In this document: positions 34,101 through 43,400 of the stretch, piece by piece
Layout: each line of letters starts with the position of its first letter
Numbering within the stretch: the stretch's first letter is position 1
From: Theodoxus fluviatilis
Lineage: Eukaryota; Mollusca; Gastropoda; Cycloneritida; Neritidae
Direction of reading: 5' to 3'
DNA: 64,000 nucleotides
Assembly: GCA_034096865.1 (NCBI GenBank)
Contig: JAWQFJ010001191.1
Coordinates: 1-64,000 of the forward strand
The notes under the pieces: model-generated
Seen by the model: only the letters and a program-made list of their open reading frames with translations
Database searches by the model: none
Told to the model about the DNA's origin: nothing
Position numbers and translations under genes: made by a program

Positions 34101-35429
34101 CTATATCCTTAAGTATTCCTTACTTAAAACATGCATAAACACACAATTCATAGTGGTAGTGGTATGATGCTTCATTAGCTCACACAGAGAACGTAGCACA
34201 GGGTAGGCAGTTTGCCAAAACCACACAGAGAAATACAAATAGAGGGGTCGGTTGTAGTAAGGTGAATGCTATTCCAAATTTCTTGGTTTTCTTCGCATTG
34301 GCATTATATCTAAATTGTCAAGAACAAAAGTAGAATTAATGAACATGAAAGTTTTACCTTTTTTTCTCTGAATGTTCTTTTCACTTTCATTCTCTGTGTG
34401 TTGAGTGCTCCCAAGACATTTGAACTTAATCACTCTTTTCACTTTCATTCTCTGTGTTTTGAGTGCTCCCAAGACATTTGAACTTTATCACTTTTTTCAC
34501 TTTCATTCTCTGTGTTTTGAGTGCTCCCAAGACATTTGAACTTAATCACTCTTTTCACTTTCATTCTCTGTGTTTTGAGTGCTCCCAAGACATTTGAACT
34601 TAATCACTTTTGACTGCGGTGTTGCTCAATGGCATTCGCCATTCGTTGACAAGCAACTTGTTTGATTTTGCCACTTGTTCTCGAATGGAAATGGAGACTC
34701 ACTGCATTGCTGACAACAACAAAGAGGATGTTTTAAGAGCACAATGAAGTCCATACTTTGCGCTGGTAAAAGTATTTATATCATGTGTTAAGTATTTTTT
34801 CTCTAGGAGTATTAAAAAGTTGGTCATCTTTGAGCCCGCATATCATAGCTCCTAAGCTGTACAATTTACATAACCACTATGAATTGATGAAATGTTCTGA
34901 AGTGAACTAACACAACATGAACTCTTGACTTTCTAATTTAGTCTACATTTATTGATGAATTATTAGATAAGAAAATATGAAATTTTGCTTGTTTATTTGG
35001 TCAAGCACAATTGTACATATCAATTCTCAGTCATTCAGAATTTATGTTATGTATGATCTTCCACTCCAGGCCCATCCACTTATCTGAATACAGAAACCAT
35101 CCACTGAAGTTCCGCGTGTGTAACATTGTCAATGAAGACAACAGATAGGGCATCCGAGGGGTATCGTTACCCCACTGCCTTGGTAAGGGTTAAGTACAGG
35201 ACCTACAACAGCTTACACTTTCTGCCTTGGAGGTTTTGCTGTTGCACTGTGTGGTTTGCATGAGACTGCAGCTTGGCTTGTCTTTGCAGCCTGGAATGCC
35301 AGTGTCAAGATGGTGTCCCTCCAACAGCTACAGGTCTTGGAGTCTGTGATGTCTGGCATTGTCCAGAAGAAACGCAGCCTGATCCTGAACATTGTCAAAG
35401 ACGTACCAGGCTTTGACAACAGGTTCTGA
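6129..35429 (+). CDS. Asteroid homolog 1-like XPG/FEN-type nuclease, gene A (8 exons, 626 aa)
   Basis: Coding exons: 6129-6875, 11244-11426, 12057-12147, 17579-17829, 21194-21311, 27096-27319, 28112-28238, 35290-35429; the sum is 1881 nt including TGA. All introns are GT-AG except intron 4, which is GC-AG. Exon 1 encodes an XPG N/I-like domain beginning MGVIGLMTYL. Acidic residues sit where FEN1-family catalytic residues are expected: D38 (ILTDF), D96 (FFVDG), E173/D175 (GEAD), D195/D197 (SNDSDF), and D266 (GNDF, exon 2). The GEAD, S-D-S-D-F and GND motifs and the later LLYAMLLPP and RYWLKLNW blocks match the order seen in asteroid/ASTE1 proteins, a family linked to structure-specific DNA cleavage and end repair; FAM120 proteins are a more distant alternative. 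The protein ends PGFDNRF. Activity in this species is inferred. Confidence 0.92.
7420..7950 (-). mobile_element. 3' end of a LINE, antisense in intron 1 of gene A
   Basis: On the minus strand, 7938-7750 encodes a DSGHPLHDAL...PPCRTERFRRSF...NSN pattern. This resembles the extreme C-terminus of several LINE reverse transcriptases (HPL......RSGR...P..RT.R...SF.P.A...LN). About 290 bp of 3' UTR follow, then AATTTCCTTGTGGATTAATAAA and a tail of ATGAGTT repeats near 7420-7440. The copy is 5'-truncated. Confidence 0.65.
8040..9890 (-). mobile_element. Degraded Ty3-like pol, antisense in intron 1 of gene A
   Basis: On the minus strand the domains appear in normal order. The reverse-transcriptase motif IADDVLIIG lies at about 9842-9816, followed by ENLDKFLERC. 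RNase H follows at about 9320-9120 (NYAQE...LAVVFGLENFHQY, then SGHKYLIA). The RNase H/integrase linker lies at about 9073-8852 (DHLDQNQVAT, KAGWPDNKGDL). The integrase zinc finger lies at about 8775-8650 (HEGHLGIN...CRPGMSKE, C..C). Frameshifts and stops separate the pieces. No LTRs were found. Confidence 0.75.
10043..10894 (+). repeat. Dispersed ~850-bp AGGTCA-rich repeat, copy 1
   Basis: It starts TTTTTGACTCACATGC, is followed by a TCCG microsatellite, and ends GGGCTTTGCCCTTCTTG. It is nearly identical to the copy at 18734-19592. The body holds about 20 AGGTCA/TGACCT hexamers, many as TCAAGGTCAAGGTCA. It carries no transposase. It lies in intron 1 of gene A. Confidence 0.9.
13186..13209. 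repeat. Poly-C tract
   Basis: This is an uninterrupted run of about 24 C. Its length is likely to be unreliable in the assembly. Confidence 0.9.
13339..14776 (+). mobile_element. Internally deleted piggyBac-type transposon with TTAA target sites
   Basis: TTAA at 13335-13338 and at 14777-14780 flank termini that read CTCTCAAACGTTTT inward from the left and CTCTTAAACGTTTGTC inward from the right, a terminal inverted repeat of about 13 bp. A TTAA target and short TIRs are typical of the piggyBac superfamily. Inside are two transposase remnants (13613-14180). The element lies in intron 3 of gene A. Confidence 0.75.
13613..14180 (+). pseudogene. piggyBac transposase remnant (PGBD-like), catalytic core deleted
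   Basis: ATG at 13616 opens an acidic N-terminus (SSSEDDIAYDSSDDE) typical of piggyBac transposases. About 100 bp later comes VNSYILFQNW, the segment that normally follows the catalytic core. The C-terminal cysteine-rich zinc domain is at 14020-14180 (C..C, then C...LC, then C..YH), ending in TAA. The several hundred residues carrying the DDD catalytic triad are absent. An N at 13959 sits in a G run at the join between the two open segments, so the frame there is uncertain. Confidence 0.7.
14925..15010. repeat. Compound (TGCG)n/(GTGA)n/(GA)n microsatellite
   Basis: TGTGCG units pass into GTGAGTGA units and then a GA run. It directly abuts the first copy of the ~120-bp direct repeat at 15010. 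Confidence 0.9.
15010..15605. repeat. Pair of ~120-bp direct repeats
   Basis: The segment 15010-15130 recurs at 15480-15605 with moderate divergence; both contain ACGGAAATCTG, TTGAACGTTGCTGACAGATA and AAAACGGTGAAACGTG. About 350 bp separate them. This may be an old local duplication or the remains of a repeat unit. It lies in intron 3 of gene A. Confidence 0.75.
15606..16810. other. Intron 3 sequence with nothing recognised
   Basis: I see no conserved coding frame, tandem repeat or TE motif beyond short A-rich runs near 15820-15845 and 16130-16145. Confidence 0.5.
16812..17012 (+). repeat. SINE-like repeat with (CATC)n tail, copy 1
   Basis: It contains CTGTGGGTTTGGGGTAAGAA, CGTCTCCCTACGTGATT and GAGGCGAATAACTAGGGA, and ends in a CATC array at about 16999-17017. 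Related copies occur at 37078-37200, 37690-37862 and, inverted, 55022-55220. Confidence 0.75.
17830..17835 (+). promoter_or_regulatory. Non-canonical GC splice donor of gene A intron 4
   Basis: Exon 4 of gene A ends ...GTCAGAGAG and the intron begins GCAAGA. Gene B has GTGAGA at the corresponding place (45002), with exon 4 exactly 251 nt in both genes. No in-frame GT donor near this point preserves the reading frame and length. AG/GCAAG is the usual consensus of GC-AG introns. Confidence 0.85.
17947..18041. repeat. (CA)n microsatellite
   Basis: About 47 CA repeats lie in intron 4 of gene A. Confidence 0.98.
18226..18385. repeat. Imperfect (GAT)n-type repeat
   Basis: It is rich in GATGATGAC/ATGATGG triplets and ends in a pure GATGAT run near 18355-18381. 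The minus-strand open frame of I and V residues is spurious. Confidence 0.85.
18734..19592 (+). repeat. Dispersed AGGTCA-rich repeat, copy 2
   Basis: Same ends and interior as copy 1 (10043-10894), with only scattered differences, which indicates recent amplification. It lies in intron 4 of gene A. Confidence 0.9.
19748..20830. mobile_element. piggyBac-type non-autonomous element expanded by a 34-bp minisatellite
   Basis: TTAA at 19744-19747 and at 20831-20834 flank inverted ends: CCCTTTGCTGTTCAG on the left and CTGAACAGGAAAGGG on the right, matching at 14 of 15 positions. CCC ends with a TTAA duplication are the signature of piggyBac-type transposons. Most of the 1083-bp interior is a 34-bp tandem repeat. 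No open frame fits a transposase. It lies in intron 4 of gene A. Confidence 0.8.
19989..20822. repeat. 34-bp minisatellite, about 24 copies
   Basis: The unit runs GAGTTGGGCCTACTGAACAG followed by ATAGCAGGTCGGCC. Copies differ mainly at TACT/TCCT/TACC and ATAG/ATAT, giving variant units that recur in blocks. The unit contains CTGAACAG, the terminal sequence of the enclosing TTAA element, which suggests the array grew from the element's own end. Confidence 0.95.
20985..21125 (+). repeat. SINE body fragment
   Basis: It contains GAGTTGCGCCCTTGGGCATG and GCACTGGGCAGTGGC, shared with the better copy at 23700-23860 and, inverted, with 45738-45897. It sits just upstream of exon 5 of gene A. Confidence 0.55.
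21312..23205. repeat. 1.9-kb GGT/AGT trinucleotide-derived array
   Basis: It begins within about 10 bp of the exon 5 donor of gene A. It is built of (GGT)n plus AGT triplets arranged in higher-order units of roughly 36-60 bp, each with TTGAAGTAATAGGAGTAATG. The plus strand is G/T/A-rich with very little C. Several long frames are open on both strands only because the repeat lacks stops. Confidence 0.95.
23700..23860 (+). repeat. SINE body copy
   Basis: It contains GAGTTGCATCCTTGGGCAAG, then GTGCTTCCCTCACATTGCC. The block CATCCTTGGGCAAGGTGCTT is a conserved body motif of several tRNA-derived SINEs. It ends against a poly-C run (23861-23880). Confidence 0.65.
24031..25650 (+). repeat. Dispersed AGGTCA-rich repeat, copy 3, interrupted
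   Basis: The family start is at 24031 and the end (GAGCTTTGCCCTTCTTGTT) at 25632-25650. The copy is more diverged, and after about 24590 the family sequence is replaced by about 1 kb of other sequence. That includes GGCGCCGCAGGCGCC-containing tandem segments (24584-24900) and the 25-bp array at 25426-25612. Confidence 0.75.
25426..25612. repeat. 25-bp tandem repeat, 7 copies
   Basis: The unit is CCTCTGTACATAGTTCACAA plus CACAA. Copies start at 25431 and every 25 bp after and are essentially identical, so the expansion is recent. Confidence 0.95.
25857..26731 (+). repeat. Dispersed AGGTCA-rich repeat, copy 4
   Basis: It has both family ends and the same interior order of AGGTCA clusters, with a GTCCGGGC microsatellite after the head. 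It lies in intron 5 of gene A. Confidence 0.88.
28712..29325. repeat. Candidate MITE with ~22-bp terminal inverted repeats
   Basis: ACACCAAAGACCCTATATAC at 28712 pairs with the reverse complement ending at 29325, with 20 of 22 positions matching. The 614-bp interior has no clear coding sequence. A related hairpin (ACCCCAAAGACC...GATCTTTGGT) is at 55880-55922. No clear target duplication is seen. It lies in intron 7 of gene A. Confidence 0.55.
29330..30195. other. Intron 7 sequence with a GGA-rich patch, otherwise nothing recognised
   Basis: A short purine GGA repeat occupies 29453-29503. The rest carries no recognisable gene or element. Confidence 0.45.
30208..30292. repeat. (GA)n microsatellite
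   Basis: About 42 uninterrupted GA units lie in intron 7 of gene A. Confidence 0.98.
30880..31232. repeat. Compound (CA)n-rich microsatellite
   Basis: Interrupted CA, CACG, TACA and CACT units extend over about 350 bp. Histidine/threonine open frames here are spurious. Confidence 0.95.
31425..32489 (+). repeat. Dispersed AGGTCA-rich repeat, copy 5, with a duplicated head fragment
   Basis: The full copy is 31625-32489. A head fragment at 31425-31450 shares with it not only the repeat start but also the flanking CAGCTCTTTTTTT, so about 33 bp are duplicated some 200 bp apart. A further isolated head fragment is at 32646-32663. Confidence 0.85.
33068..34250 (-). mobile_element. Candidate solo LTR or LTR-like insertion between 17-bp direct repeats
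   Basis: GTTGTAGTAAGGTGAAT occurs at 33051-33067 and again at 34251-34267. On the minus strand the interval carries a TATA-like AGATATAAATATAGG near 33800 and, near its end, TTTACCCCTAGACA, which is shared with the LTR at 59086-60584. The repeats could be a target duplication, but 17 bp is long for an LTR element. No gag or pol is present. Confidence 0.4.
34377..34608. repeat. 58-bp tandem repeat, 4 copies
   Basis: Units begin at 34377, 34435, 34493 and 34551 (CTTTTCACTTTCATTCTCTG ... CTCCCAAGACATTTGAACTT). They are nearly identical. The array lies in intron 7 of gene A, about 0.7 kb before exon 8. Confidence 0.95.
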
Positions 35430-36633
35430 ATTCTTCTATAGATGCTCACCATTGCCTCCTGCCTCCATCACAGAATGGTCGCTGTTCAATGATGATGTTG
35501 TTGATGGGATTGTGCCTAGGTCTCCTCCAAGCAAAAATGCCCACCTCTGTAAAAATGGATGGCAGCATGTTGCATCATGTTGAAGTCTTTGTGTCTCAAG
35601 GACTAGTGTGAATTGCATGATGACAAAACTTTGATGGTGCTGATTTGTATTTTTTTGTGCGTATTGAGTCAGGAAGCCAGAGATGAGATGAACATCCTAC
35701 CTACTTTTATCATACAGTATTATGTCTTCTGAGATGCCAGGGGCCTCTAATTGAGAGTCAACAGTGACTGATGACACACAGTGGCTTACACTCATAGGCT
35801 TCCTGCCTTGGACCTTGGAGAGGCATGAACCTTTAGATGGAAAGTCTGTCTCTGTGAATGGAGGTCTTGTAGTCTTTGTAACCAGTGGAGAGACAATATC
35901 ATCATGGAGAGAGTTTCAGGCTGCCAATGTGTGAATGACAGTGCCTTGTTGGAGTTAGATCTGTGAAACAATTGATGATGTGTGAATAATCAGGGCCTTG
36001 CTATGTTTGACTCTCTAGGAAAAGTTGTGATTTGTTGGTTGTTACTTTTTTAGTCATTGTCATAAGTGATCTAGTCAGATAATTCCTAAATGTGTTCCAC
36101 TGTTTCTTATAATTGGTTGTCTCCTTTTTTTTTCTTTTCTTTTTTACCCGTGAGGCCTCTGCTCGTGGCATTTTACTGCAGCGTTTTGCAGTGTTTACTG
36201 CAGTGTTTTGCAGTGTGTTTTGCAGTGTGATTTGCATTGCTTCCTATCAAGTGATATGACTCCAGTTGAAATCATCTAAGAGGTTGTTGGTGATTAGTGA
36301 CTGATTGTTTTGTTGGTGAATACTCAAAATAGTTGTGGCACATTGTGTCTGAGAGTTGTGGTAAATGGCACACTTACATATATGTGATATTGTTTTAAGT
36401 CTGGGTAGAGTTATAGCAGATGTGATGCAACCAGGAATGCTGGGGATAGTGAAAAAAATACTGAGAGAAAAAAAATCTGAGAATGGTTTATATTTGTTAC
36501 ATGCTTGAAAATCTGACATCCAGTTTGATCTCTGTGGGTACCAGCTGCAAAGTCTGGGTACTGGATGAATATGCTATCTTTGTGGGTATTGTAATAGATG
36601 TTTTCATGGAACAGATTTCACCACATCAATAAA
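35430..36633 (+). other. Probable 3' UTR of gene A
   Basis: An AATAAA at 36628-36633, just before the TG microsatellite, is the first canonical poly(A) signal I see after the stop. Another is at about 38578. The extent is inferred; no transcript is available. Confidence 0.35.
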
Positions 36634-36643
36634 AAAAGAAAGT

Positions 36644-36764
<121 letters not shown>

Positions 36765-37077
36765 AAGGAAAGAAAAGAGAAAATGGTGTATCTAGTGCAG
36801 CATTCTTGATGGTTGTCCATTTTTATTGTGATTTTGCATTCTTTCTTGCCCCCTTTAATGCCAAAATGCAGCACACTGAATGTGTTCTAAGAGTGGTCAG
36901 CAGCATTTATTGTCATTTGCTTATTTTTAGACTGATCAATAATGTTCTAGTCATCAAGAGCAGTTTGAGTCATTTTGTTTGCATAATAATATTTGCATGT
37001 GTTGTGTACACTTCTCCATGAATGGAAATGTGTATGCATTTCCTTGTTGCCTAGTCTTGCCTGATTAATGTTAAGAT

Positions 37078-37200
37078 TTCTTAGTCTGTGCCCCCTGTGG
37101 GTTGGGGGTCAGAGTAGACCTACCGCGTCTCCCTACATGATTCATAAGAGGTGAATAACTAGGGACCTTGTGACTTTACTTGTGTTTACTATTCTAGTAA
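37078..37200 (+). repeat. SINE-like repeat, copy 2 (no tail)
   Basis: It contains CCCCTGTGGGTTGGGGGTCA, CGTCTCCCTACATGATTCAT and GTGAATAACTAGGGA, matching 16812-17012. Confidence 0.7.
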
Positions 37201-37408
37201 TGTTCAGAAGTTATCTTTCTCATCTAAGCATTCTTTTAATGCATTTTTATGTGGGAAATATTGCTGGTTGAAGAAATGTGCTTGTTTTTTCAAGTTTTCA
37301 ATTATCATCGTACATTATTCTCCATTCTGATTATTAGTTTCAAATGTCAATTATTTTTTTTTGTCAGTCAGGGCAAAACAACTAACCTTGTTCCATACCC
37401 CATCCTTT

Positions 37409-37674
37409 CATCCAATCACCATCCCCTCATCCAATCACCATCCTCTCATCCAATCACCATCTCCTCATCCAATCACCATCTCCTCATCCAATCACCATCC
37501 TCTCATCCAATCACCATCTCCTCATCCAATCACCATCCTCTCATCCAATCACCATCCTCTCATCCAATCACCATCTCCTCATCCAATCACCATCCCCTCA
37601 TCCAATCACCATCCTCTCATCCAATCACCATCCTCTCATCATATCACCATCTCCTCATCCAATCACCATCTCCT
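37409..37674. repeat. 19-bp tandem repeat, about 14 copies
   Basis: The unit is ATCCAATCACCATCYYCTC. Because 19 is not a multiple of 3, all frames cycle through the same 19-residue peptide every 57 nt, which creates spurious open frames. It abuts a SINE-like copy. Confidence 0.93.
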
Positions 37675-37689
37675 GTCCCCCTCCTCCAC

Positions 37690-37862
37690 CATTTGTGGGT
37701 TGAGGGTGCGAATTGAGCCTCCATGACTCCCTACATGATTCATAAGAGGCGAATAACTAGGGACTTCATGACTGGATTTGCACTTAGTCTCTTCTTGAGA
37801 TTCTCGTGTTTAAAGGCCTTACATAGGCTGATAGGCACTTAAACTTCATCCATCCATCCATT
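37690..37862 (+). repeat. SINE-like repeat with (CATC)n tail, copy 3
   Basis: It contains GTGGGTTGAGGGTGCGAATT, CTCCCTACATGATTCATAAG and GCGAATAACTAGGGAC, and ends CATCCATCCATCCAT. Confidence 0.72.
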
Positions 37863-39489
37863 TACCATTTGTCTGTATGTTTGCTGTCACCATCTTCATT
37901 CCTGTTCTGTTTGAACTGCCTTTAAACTTTATTTACAGATTTGTTTCTGCTGAGAGAGATGAAAACCATGCAGTATTGTCTCATTTATTTTGCCTTACAT
38001 GCAAGATATGCAATGTCACTTATGTAACTTTGTTATCATAGCAAGAACGCTAAATTTGATATTCATTTTTTGCCAAGAATTTTACTTTATTCACTTCTTT
38101 CATACTGAATTTAAATTGTAACAAATGATAGTCTTATGTAAATCATTGTTGGAGTCACTATTCCATGGTTGCCATTGTTTTGATATCTGATGTGTTACTG
38201 AGATCATTTGACATAGTTTCAGCTTGAAGAATTTGGGTTGCATGTAGTTTACCAGGAAGATCCTTTCTGTTCAATCAAAACACAAAATTACTCAACGAAT
38301 CGGGACATGTTCTGCAGTATTTTCATATATCACACTCACCAATGTTGCTGAATGTTTTTGTATTTTATTGCTTACTTTCATTTAGATCTTTTTATATTGC
38401 TATGTGATCAGGTAAAAAATGTTGGATGTTCAATTATAATTCATTTTGCATTCCAAATAAGTAAGCATGTGTGGAAAATTTTACTTTGTGAATCTCATCA
38501 TATTTCATGCAAATATTTGGAAAGGATTCCATAAAAGTTTACTAGTGTTGAGTTTTGAGGTGGATTCGAGAGATAATGAATAAACTGTTTACATTTCCAC
38601 CAGTCATGGAAAAACAGTGAAAAAAATTGTTGTTCATTAAAGAGTTTTACAGTGGAGTAGTTCCTGTTTTTTGTCTACAGTTTATAATTTAATTAAGGAA
38701 GTAAAAACTTGTCAGTTTTCTGGATATGAAGGAGTTTGTAACTCGTCTCCCAAATACATGTACTTAGGTTTTGCCAGACAGGTTCAGACAAGTACTGTGT
38801 ATGACTGGAGCTGCTCAATGCCCTCCTCACTGGCTGGACCCCCTGGCAGCTGGGCTTTGGGGGTCTACTCCAGTAGCTCAATTAGGAGTGCCAGATTCAA
38901 CCAAATATGGGGTATAGTGGAACAGGATCCGATCATGAAACCATACATTCAAATCTCTGCTAGATCTAGAGAATGACTTCCCACTAGTTCAGGTCTTTAA
39001 CTACACTACCCTTTCAACCCGTCACAGGCAAATGACTAAGTTCCACTGGTAGACAAATAATTACACACACAGAAACAAGTAGGATGGAGTGGTCTTGCCA
39101 CCACCCCTATATTCACTAATGTGGGTTTTCCCACCCAGATCAGCCAGACGTCACCAGGAGCATCAATCCTGCCTTCACTTCTCCCTGAGGTATCTGATCA
39201 CGCTTTATGTTAAAGCAGGATGAAATGGTATAAAATGCCTTGCCAGTGGATACATCTGAAATGTTTGCAAAGTTGTCATAGTAGCAGTTTACATGTTAGT
39301 GCATAAAGAGACTCAGCCTGACGCATTAACTCTTGTCCTTGTCGAGTTTCTGGAGAGGCTCCTGAAAGATCATTCTAGTCCACTACATACTTCAATGCCT
39401 TGGGTTCACAGAATGCTAAAAGATAGGACGACCTATCAGGCACCACGGCATGGTTTTGTTGTGAAGGAATGTGAAATGCCTGCAGATGT
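37863..39489. other. Intergenic sequence between genes A and B with nothing recognised
   Basis: It is AT-rich, and open frames here lack recognisable motifs. A possible SINE-head fragment (GGGGGTCTACTCCAGTAGCTC) is at about 38858-38878, resembling 52243-52262. Confidence 0.4.
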
Positions 39490-40147
39490 GAATGTAATGT
39501 AAAGTGCCTGTGCAAGGTTCGGGGGCTTTCCCTCCTTTGTAAGAGGAGGGTCAGGATGAGTCAGCACCTCCTTTGTCTGTGAGGGGGTGGAGGCGATTCT
39601 GCCTGGTCAGCGCGCAGAGGGTCAGGGGGTCAGAATGAGTCAGCAGAATGCTGGGTGGGGTGGGAGACTGGAAACTCCCCATCCCCCTACGCAGTAAGCA
39701 TCTGACCACCGATTGGTCCTCGACGGCCAGGGAGGGAGTCCCCTCGATTATGTCGACGTGGCAGGGCAGAGGTCGCTGAGAATACTCTCGAACCCCAGCA
39801 CGGCACTATATAAACGTATGTACATGATAAGACAGAGGACTGGAGACATAAGGAGAGACTGGTGACTGGAAGCAAGTGCTTGGAAGTCTGTCAGCGCCTT
39901 ATGTATTGAGGTGCAGCCTGTCCAGCATGGGTGACTGGAAGCTGAGAGCGCAGGAGAGGCTGTCGGTGCCATATTGAGGCGCAGCCTGAGCAGCACGAGT
40001 GACCACTGTGGGTGCACGAGTGATTGCTAAAAGCGCTGACCAGTCCGGGAATAAATATCCTGTAAGAAAACACACGCCTGTCCTGCTTCTGCTTTCCTGT
40101 CGCAAGCTGGGACGGACCACAAGTAGCAGACCACGTGCACGCAACAG
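39490..40147 (+). mobile_element. Candidate solo LTR directly upstream of gene B
   Basis: The segment begins TGTAATGTAAAG and ends CACGCAACA. It contains CTATATAAACG at about 39807 and GGGAATAAATATCC at about 40049, spaced as a TATA box and poly(A) signal would be in an LTR. No internal element or second LTR is present. A motif near its end (TTTCCTGTCGCAAGCTGGGA) recalls CTTCCTAGCGCAAGCCAGGA in the 5391-5852 LTR. It ends about 318 bp before the gene B start codon. Confidence 0.5.
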
Positions 40148-40464
40148 TTTCTAATATTCATGTTTTGCTGCTGCAGGATTCTTCACACACACACGCATAC
40201 AAACTGACAAAAAGTTCACTAGGAAAACAACCCACAGCGGTATGTAAAGTTCGTGAACATTCAAGAAACAAGACATTTTCACAATCAGTATTGCTTTAAC
40301 CGTGCGATATTCATCATAACACCCACAACCAATCAGAAGCGTGATCGAGCAACGTCAACAACACAAACACGTGCATCCGGTTGCCTGAGGTCTACTTCCT
40401 GTAGCAGTGTGGCGTACCCGGCAAAAGATTATCAAAGACCTATAGGATCTTTGATATTATCACA

Positions 40465-43400
40465 ATGGGTGTTCGTGGCCTAATGACTTATTTGCTTGCA
40501 AATCGCGATCAGTGTTCAGAGCTTGTCGATCTGATCGAAGTTGCTCGACAGAGAGGTGGCATTGAAATCCTGACGGATTTTTACTCGTTCGAACATTTCG
40601 CTCTGAAACATTTCTGGTCTGGATTGTGTCGACTTCGACAAAACAAGTACCTTCCGATTCTTGGTGGTGAATATCATTCCCAAGACAAGTTCTTCAGCAA
40701 ACTTATTCGTGATCTGCAAGCTGTGGGAATCCGACTCGTATTCTTTGTTGACGGTGCTAAAGGAAGCTCGAAGAAGCAGGTCGATCAAAAACTGCCTATT
40801 TGGCGAAGCAGACACCAGCAAGACTTGGAACGCATGGAAAAGTATATGAATGTTTGCAGAGGCGTCATCAACATGGAGGACATGCAAAACGAGGAGTTCG
40901 TACGCCCTGTTCTTTTGGAAGTAGGGTTGTATGCAACTCTGGCTGAATGTGGCTGCGAGATTGTGCACTGCATAGCAGGCGAAGCAGACGACTTGATCGC
41001 TAAGGCCTTTTTCGAACGGGAGAAGGCCTTCTGTGTGCTGAGTAACGACACTGACTTTTGCATCTTTCCTGACTGCCGTCTCATCCTCTTAGAAGTGTTT
41101 GATTTGGATGGCTATCTTGGACTTGGTCTCCCTGAAGACCAGCCACGAAGAACTGAAAAGCTGATGTGTGGCCTTTTTGCGACACAGAGACTCATGCAAC
41201 ACCTAGGGGTAAGCACATAATAATTTTTATTTAGAATTGTTTTGCATTGTAAAATAAGGAAATGGTGTGATGTCTGCCAAAATTCAGTTTTGTGGAAGAA
41301 AACGGCACATATTATCTTTACATTATGATTTAGGGGGATGAACAGACATTGAAATATCCTAAACTGCTGCACCATGAAGCATAGATGTGATAGGAACCCC
41401 CTGAGCTGGGTTTTGATAGCATTAGAATCAACAGACAAATTGTACAATCAATGCCTTAGTAGTCTGTGCTTAAATTAAGTGCTTACTTACACATGAAGAC
41501 CACACACGCTGTTTTACCTTCCAATGTTTTGTATTTGTTTTGTATAATATGCGACCATCAGAACCTCGCCGTGTTTTAGACACACACATGAGTACAAACT
41601 CGTTTGCACACAAGTGAAGTTTGTCACAAAATTACTCTCATGGGTCACTCAAATGTGCTTTTAAGTTTTCACATTTGCATGTTTTCTGTTTCAGCTACCA
41701 GCATTTTTTTCTTTTACTTGTTTTAGGAGGGCTGGGGTGGATAGGTGGCAACGTTTGTGTGTATGTTTGTGTGTGTGTGTTTGTGTTTTGTGTGTGCCCA
41801 TGCATTTCTCCATAAATAAATTTACTCAATTGCTTTTTACATGGAAATGTTTTTAGTAATGCAATAGGTGCAGGTCAATGGTACAGTCATCTTTGTGTAC
41901 TCAGTTCTTTGGATGAATGCAGTGAAAGTCTTCACCTAAAACATCTACTTACACACTTCCCATCAATTTTGCCTCTGGAGCTCACTAATTCAAGTGTCTT
42001 CATAGTTGCCCCATTCTAACATTTTATTCAGACAATAACCAGTATTACTGTTCCAGGCTTTAATGATAATATACAAAACAGTAAGGACGAAGTTTCTAGT
42101 AATATGCACTCTTTGTCAAGACAACAACAAACAACACTTAAATTAGTGACAGGCGTGGGCGGGAGGAAATGAAGTTGTGAGGTGTAAGGGGAGGGGGTAC
42201 ATGTATTATCAAAATGAAAAATGCCAAGTCCAATTCACACAATAGAATCTTTAAAAGACACAGCTACGTAAAGTATGTGACAAGCATCATATCGAGTGCC
42301 ATCCTACTTCAAGTAGAATTCATCTAATACATTTTCAGTCAGGCATTTTATCTCGGTTGCAATTTGTATTTTGATAGGGGTCATGTCAGACTACCTGAAT
42401 CAAAAGGAAAAGCTTCCAGAGGCGGGCCACACTAGTGGACTCTTCCAAGGAGAGGGGTGTGAGAAAGACAGCCATGCTTGCGGGCCACACAAGCTAGCAG
42501 GCCACAGCATCTGATTGGCAAATGATCTCGGTAAATCAATACGCAGTAAATTCACAGTGATTCAGAAAACAGAATGATAAAAGAATCTGAAGATATTAAA
42601 AACCTCGTAAAAACACAGCCAATAAAATGTTGTGGTTTGCTTGCTTGTTTGACCCGCCAGCTTGGCAGTCTTACCCACACCCCTCTCCTCGAACGAGTCC
42701 ACTAGTGGGACCCATCTCGGGAAGCTTTTTGAATTAAAAAATGACCAAACAGCCATTCTTTTGTTAACCATTGCTTGTTGTCATTCACATGGTCCTGCTC
42801 TTTCCCTTAGCAATAGCACCTGAACATTTGTTAAAATAAGAAAATCCATTTTAGTTTGCTTTTTGAAACATTGCGAAATATATTTTTTTTTCGTCCTTTT
42901 TCAGCTGAGCTCACACAGCCAGTTGGTGGACATGAGCATCATCAGTGGCAACGACTATACAGGCCACCTCGTTCGGCAGTTCCACTCCAGGATAGGCCTG
43001 GGAGGCAGGCGCACTATTCCCATGCTTGTAGACTGGCTTCACCAACATGGAGGGGTGGAGGCACATCCTTTCCTGAGTGCCAAGCTGGTGAGTTGTCTCC
43101 CCCTGCTTGTCCTTCAGCTTCTGCTCCGAAATTTCCCCGACTTGCTTTGTTACCTCTGCCAAGGAGGTTATTTTTCCCCTTGGTTTGTTCATTCATTTGT
43201 TAGTTATTTTGAAAAATAACTCAAAAAGGTCACAACAGATTCTGATGAAATTCAGTGCAAGGTCAGGGTCTCAAGGTCAGGGTCTCACACAAGGCACAAT
43301 TCTTTACAGTTTGGAGGTCATCTGTTACCCTGTTTTGGAATTACAAGCAATATGATAAATTTTATTGTGCATCACAAAGTTGATGATGTCAAACAACTGA

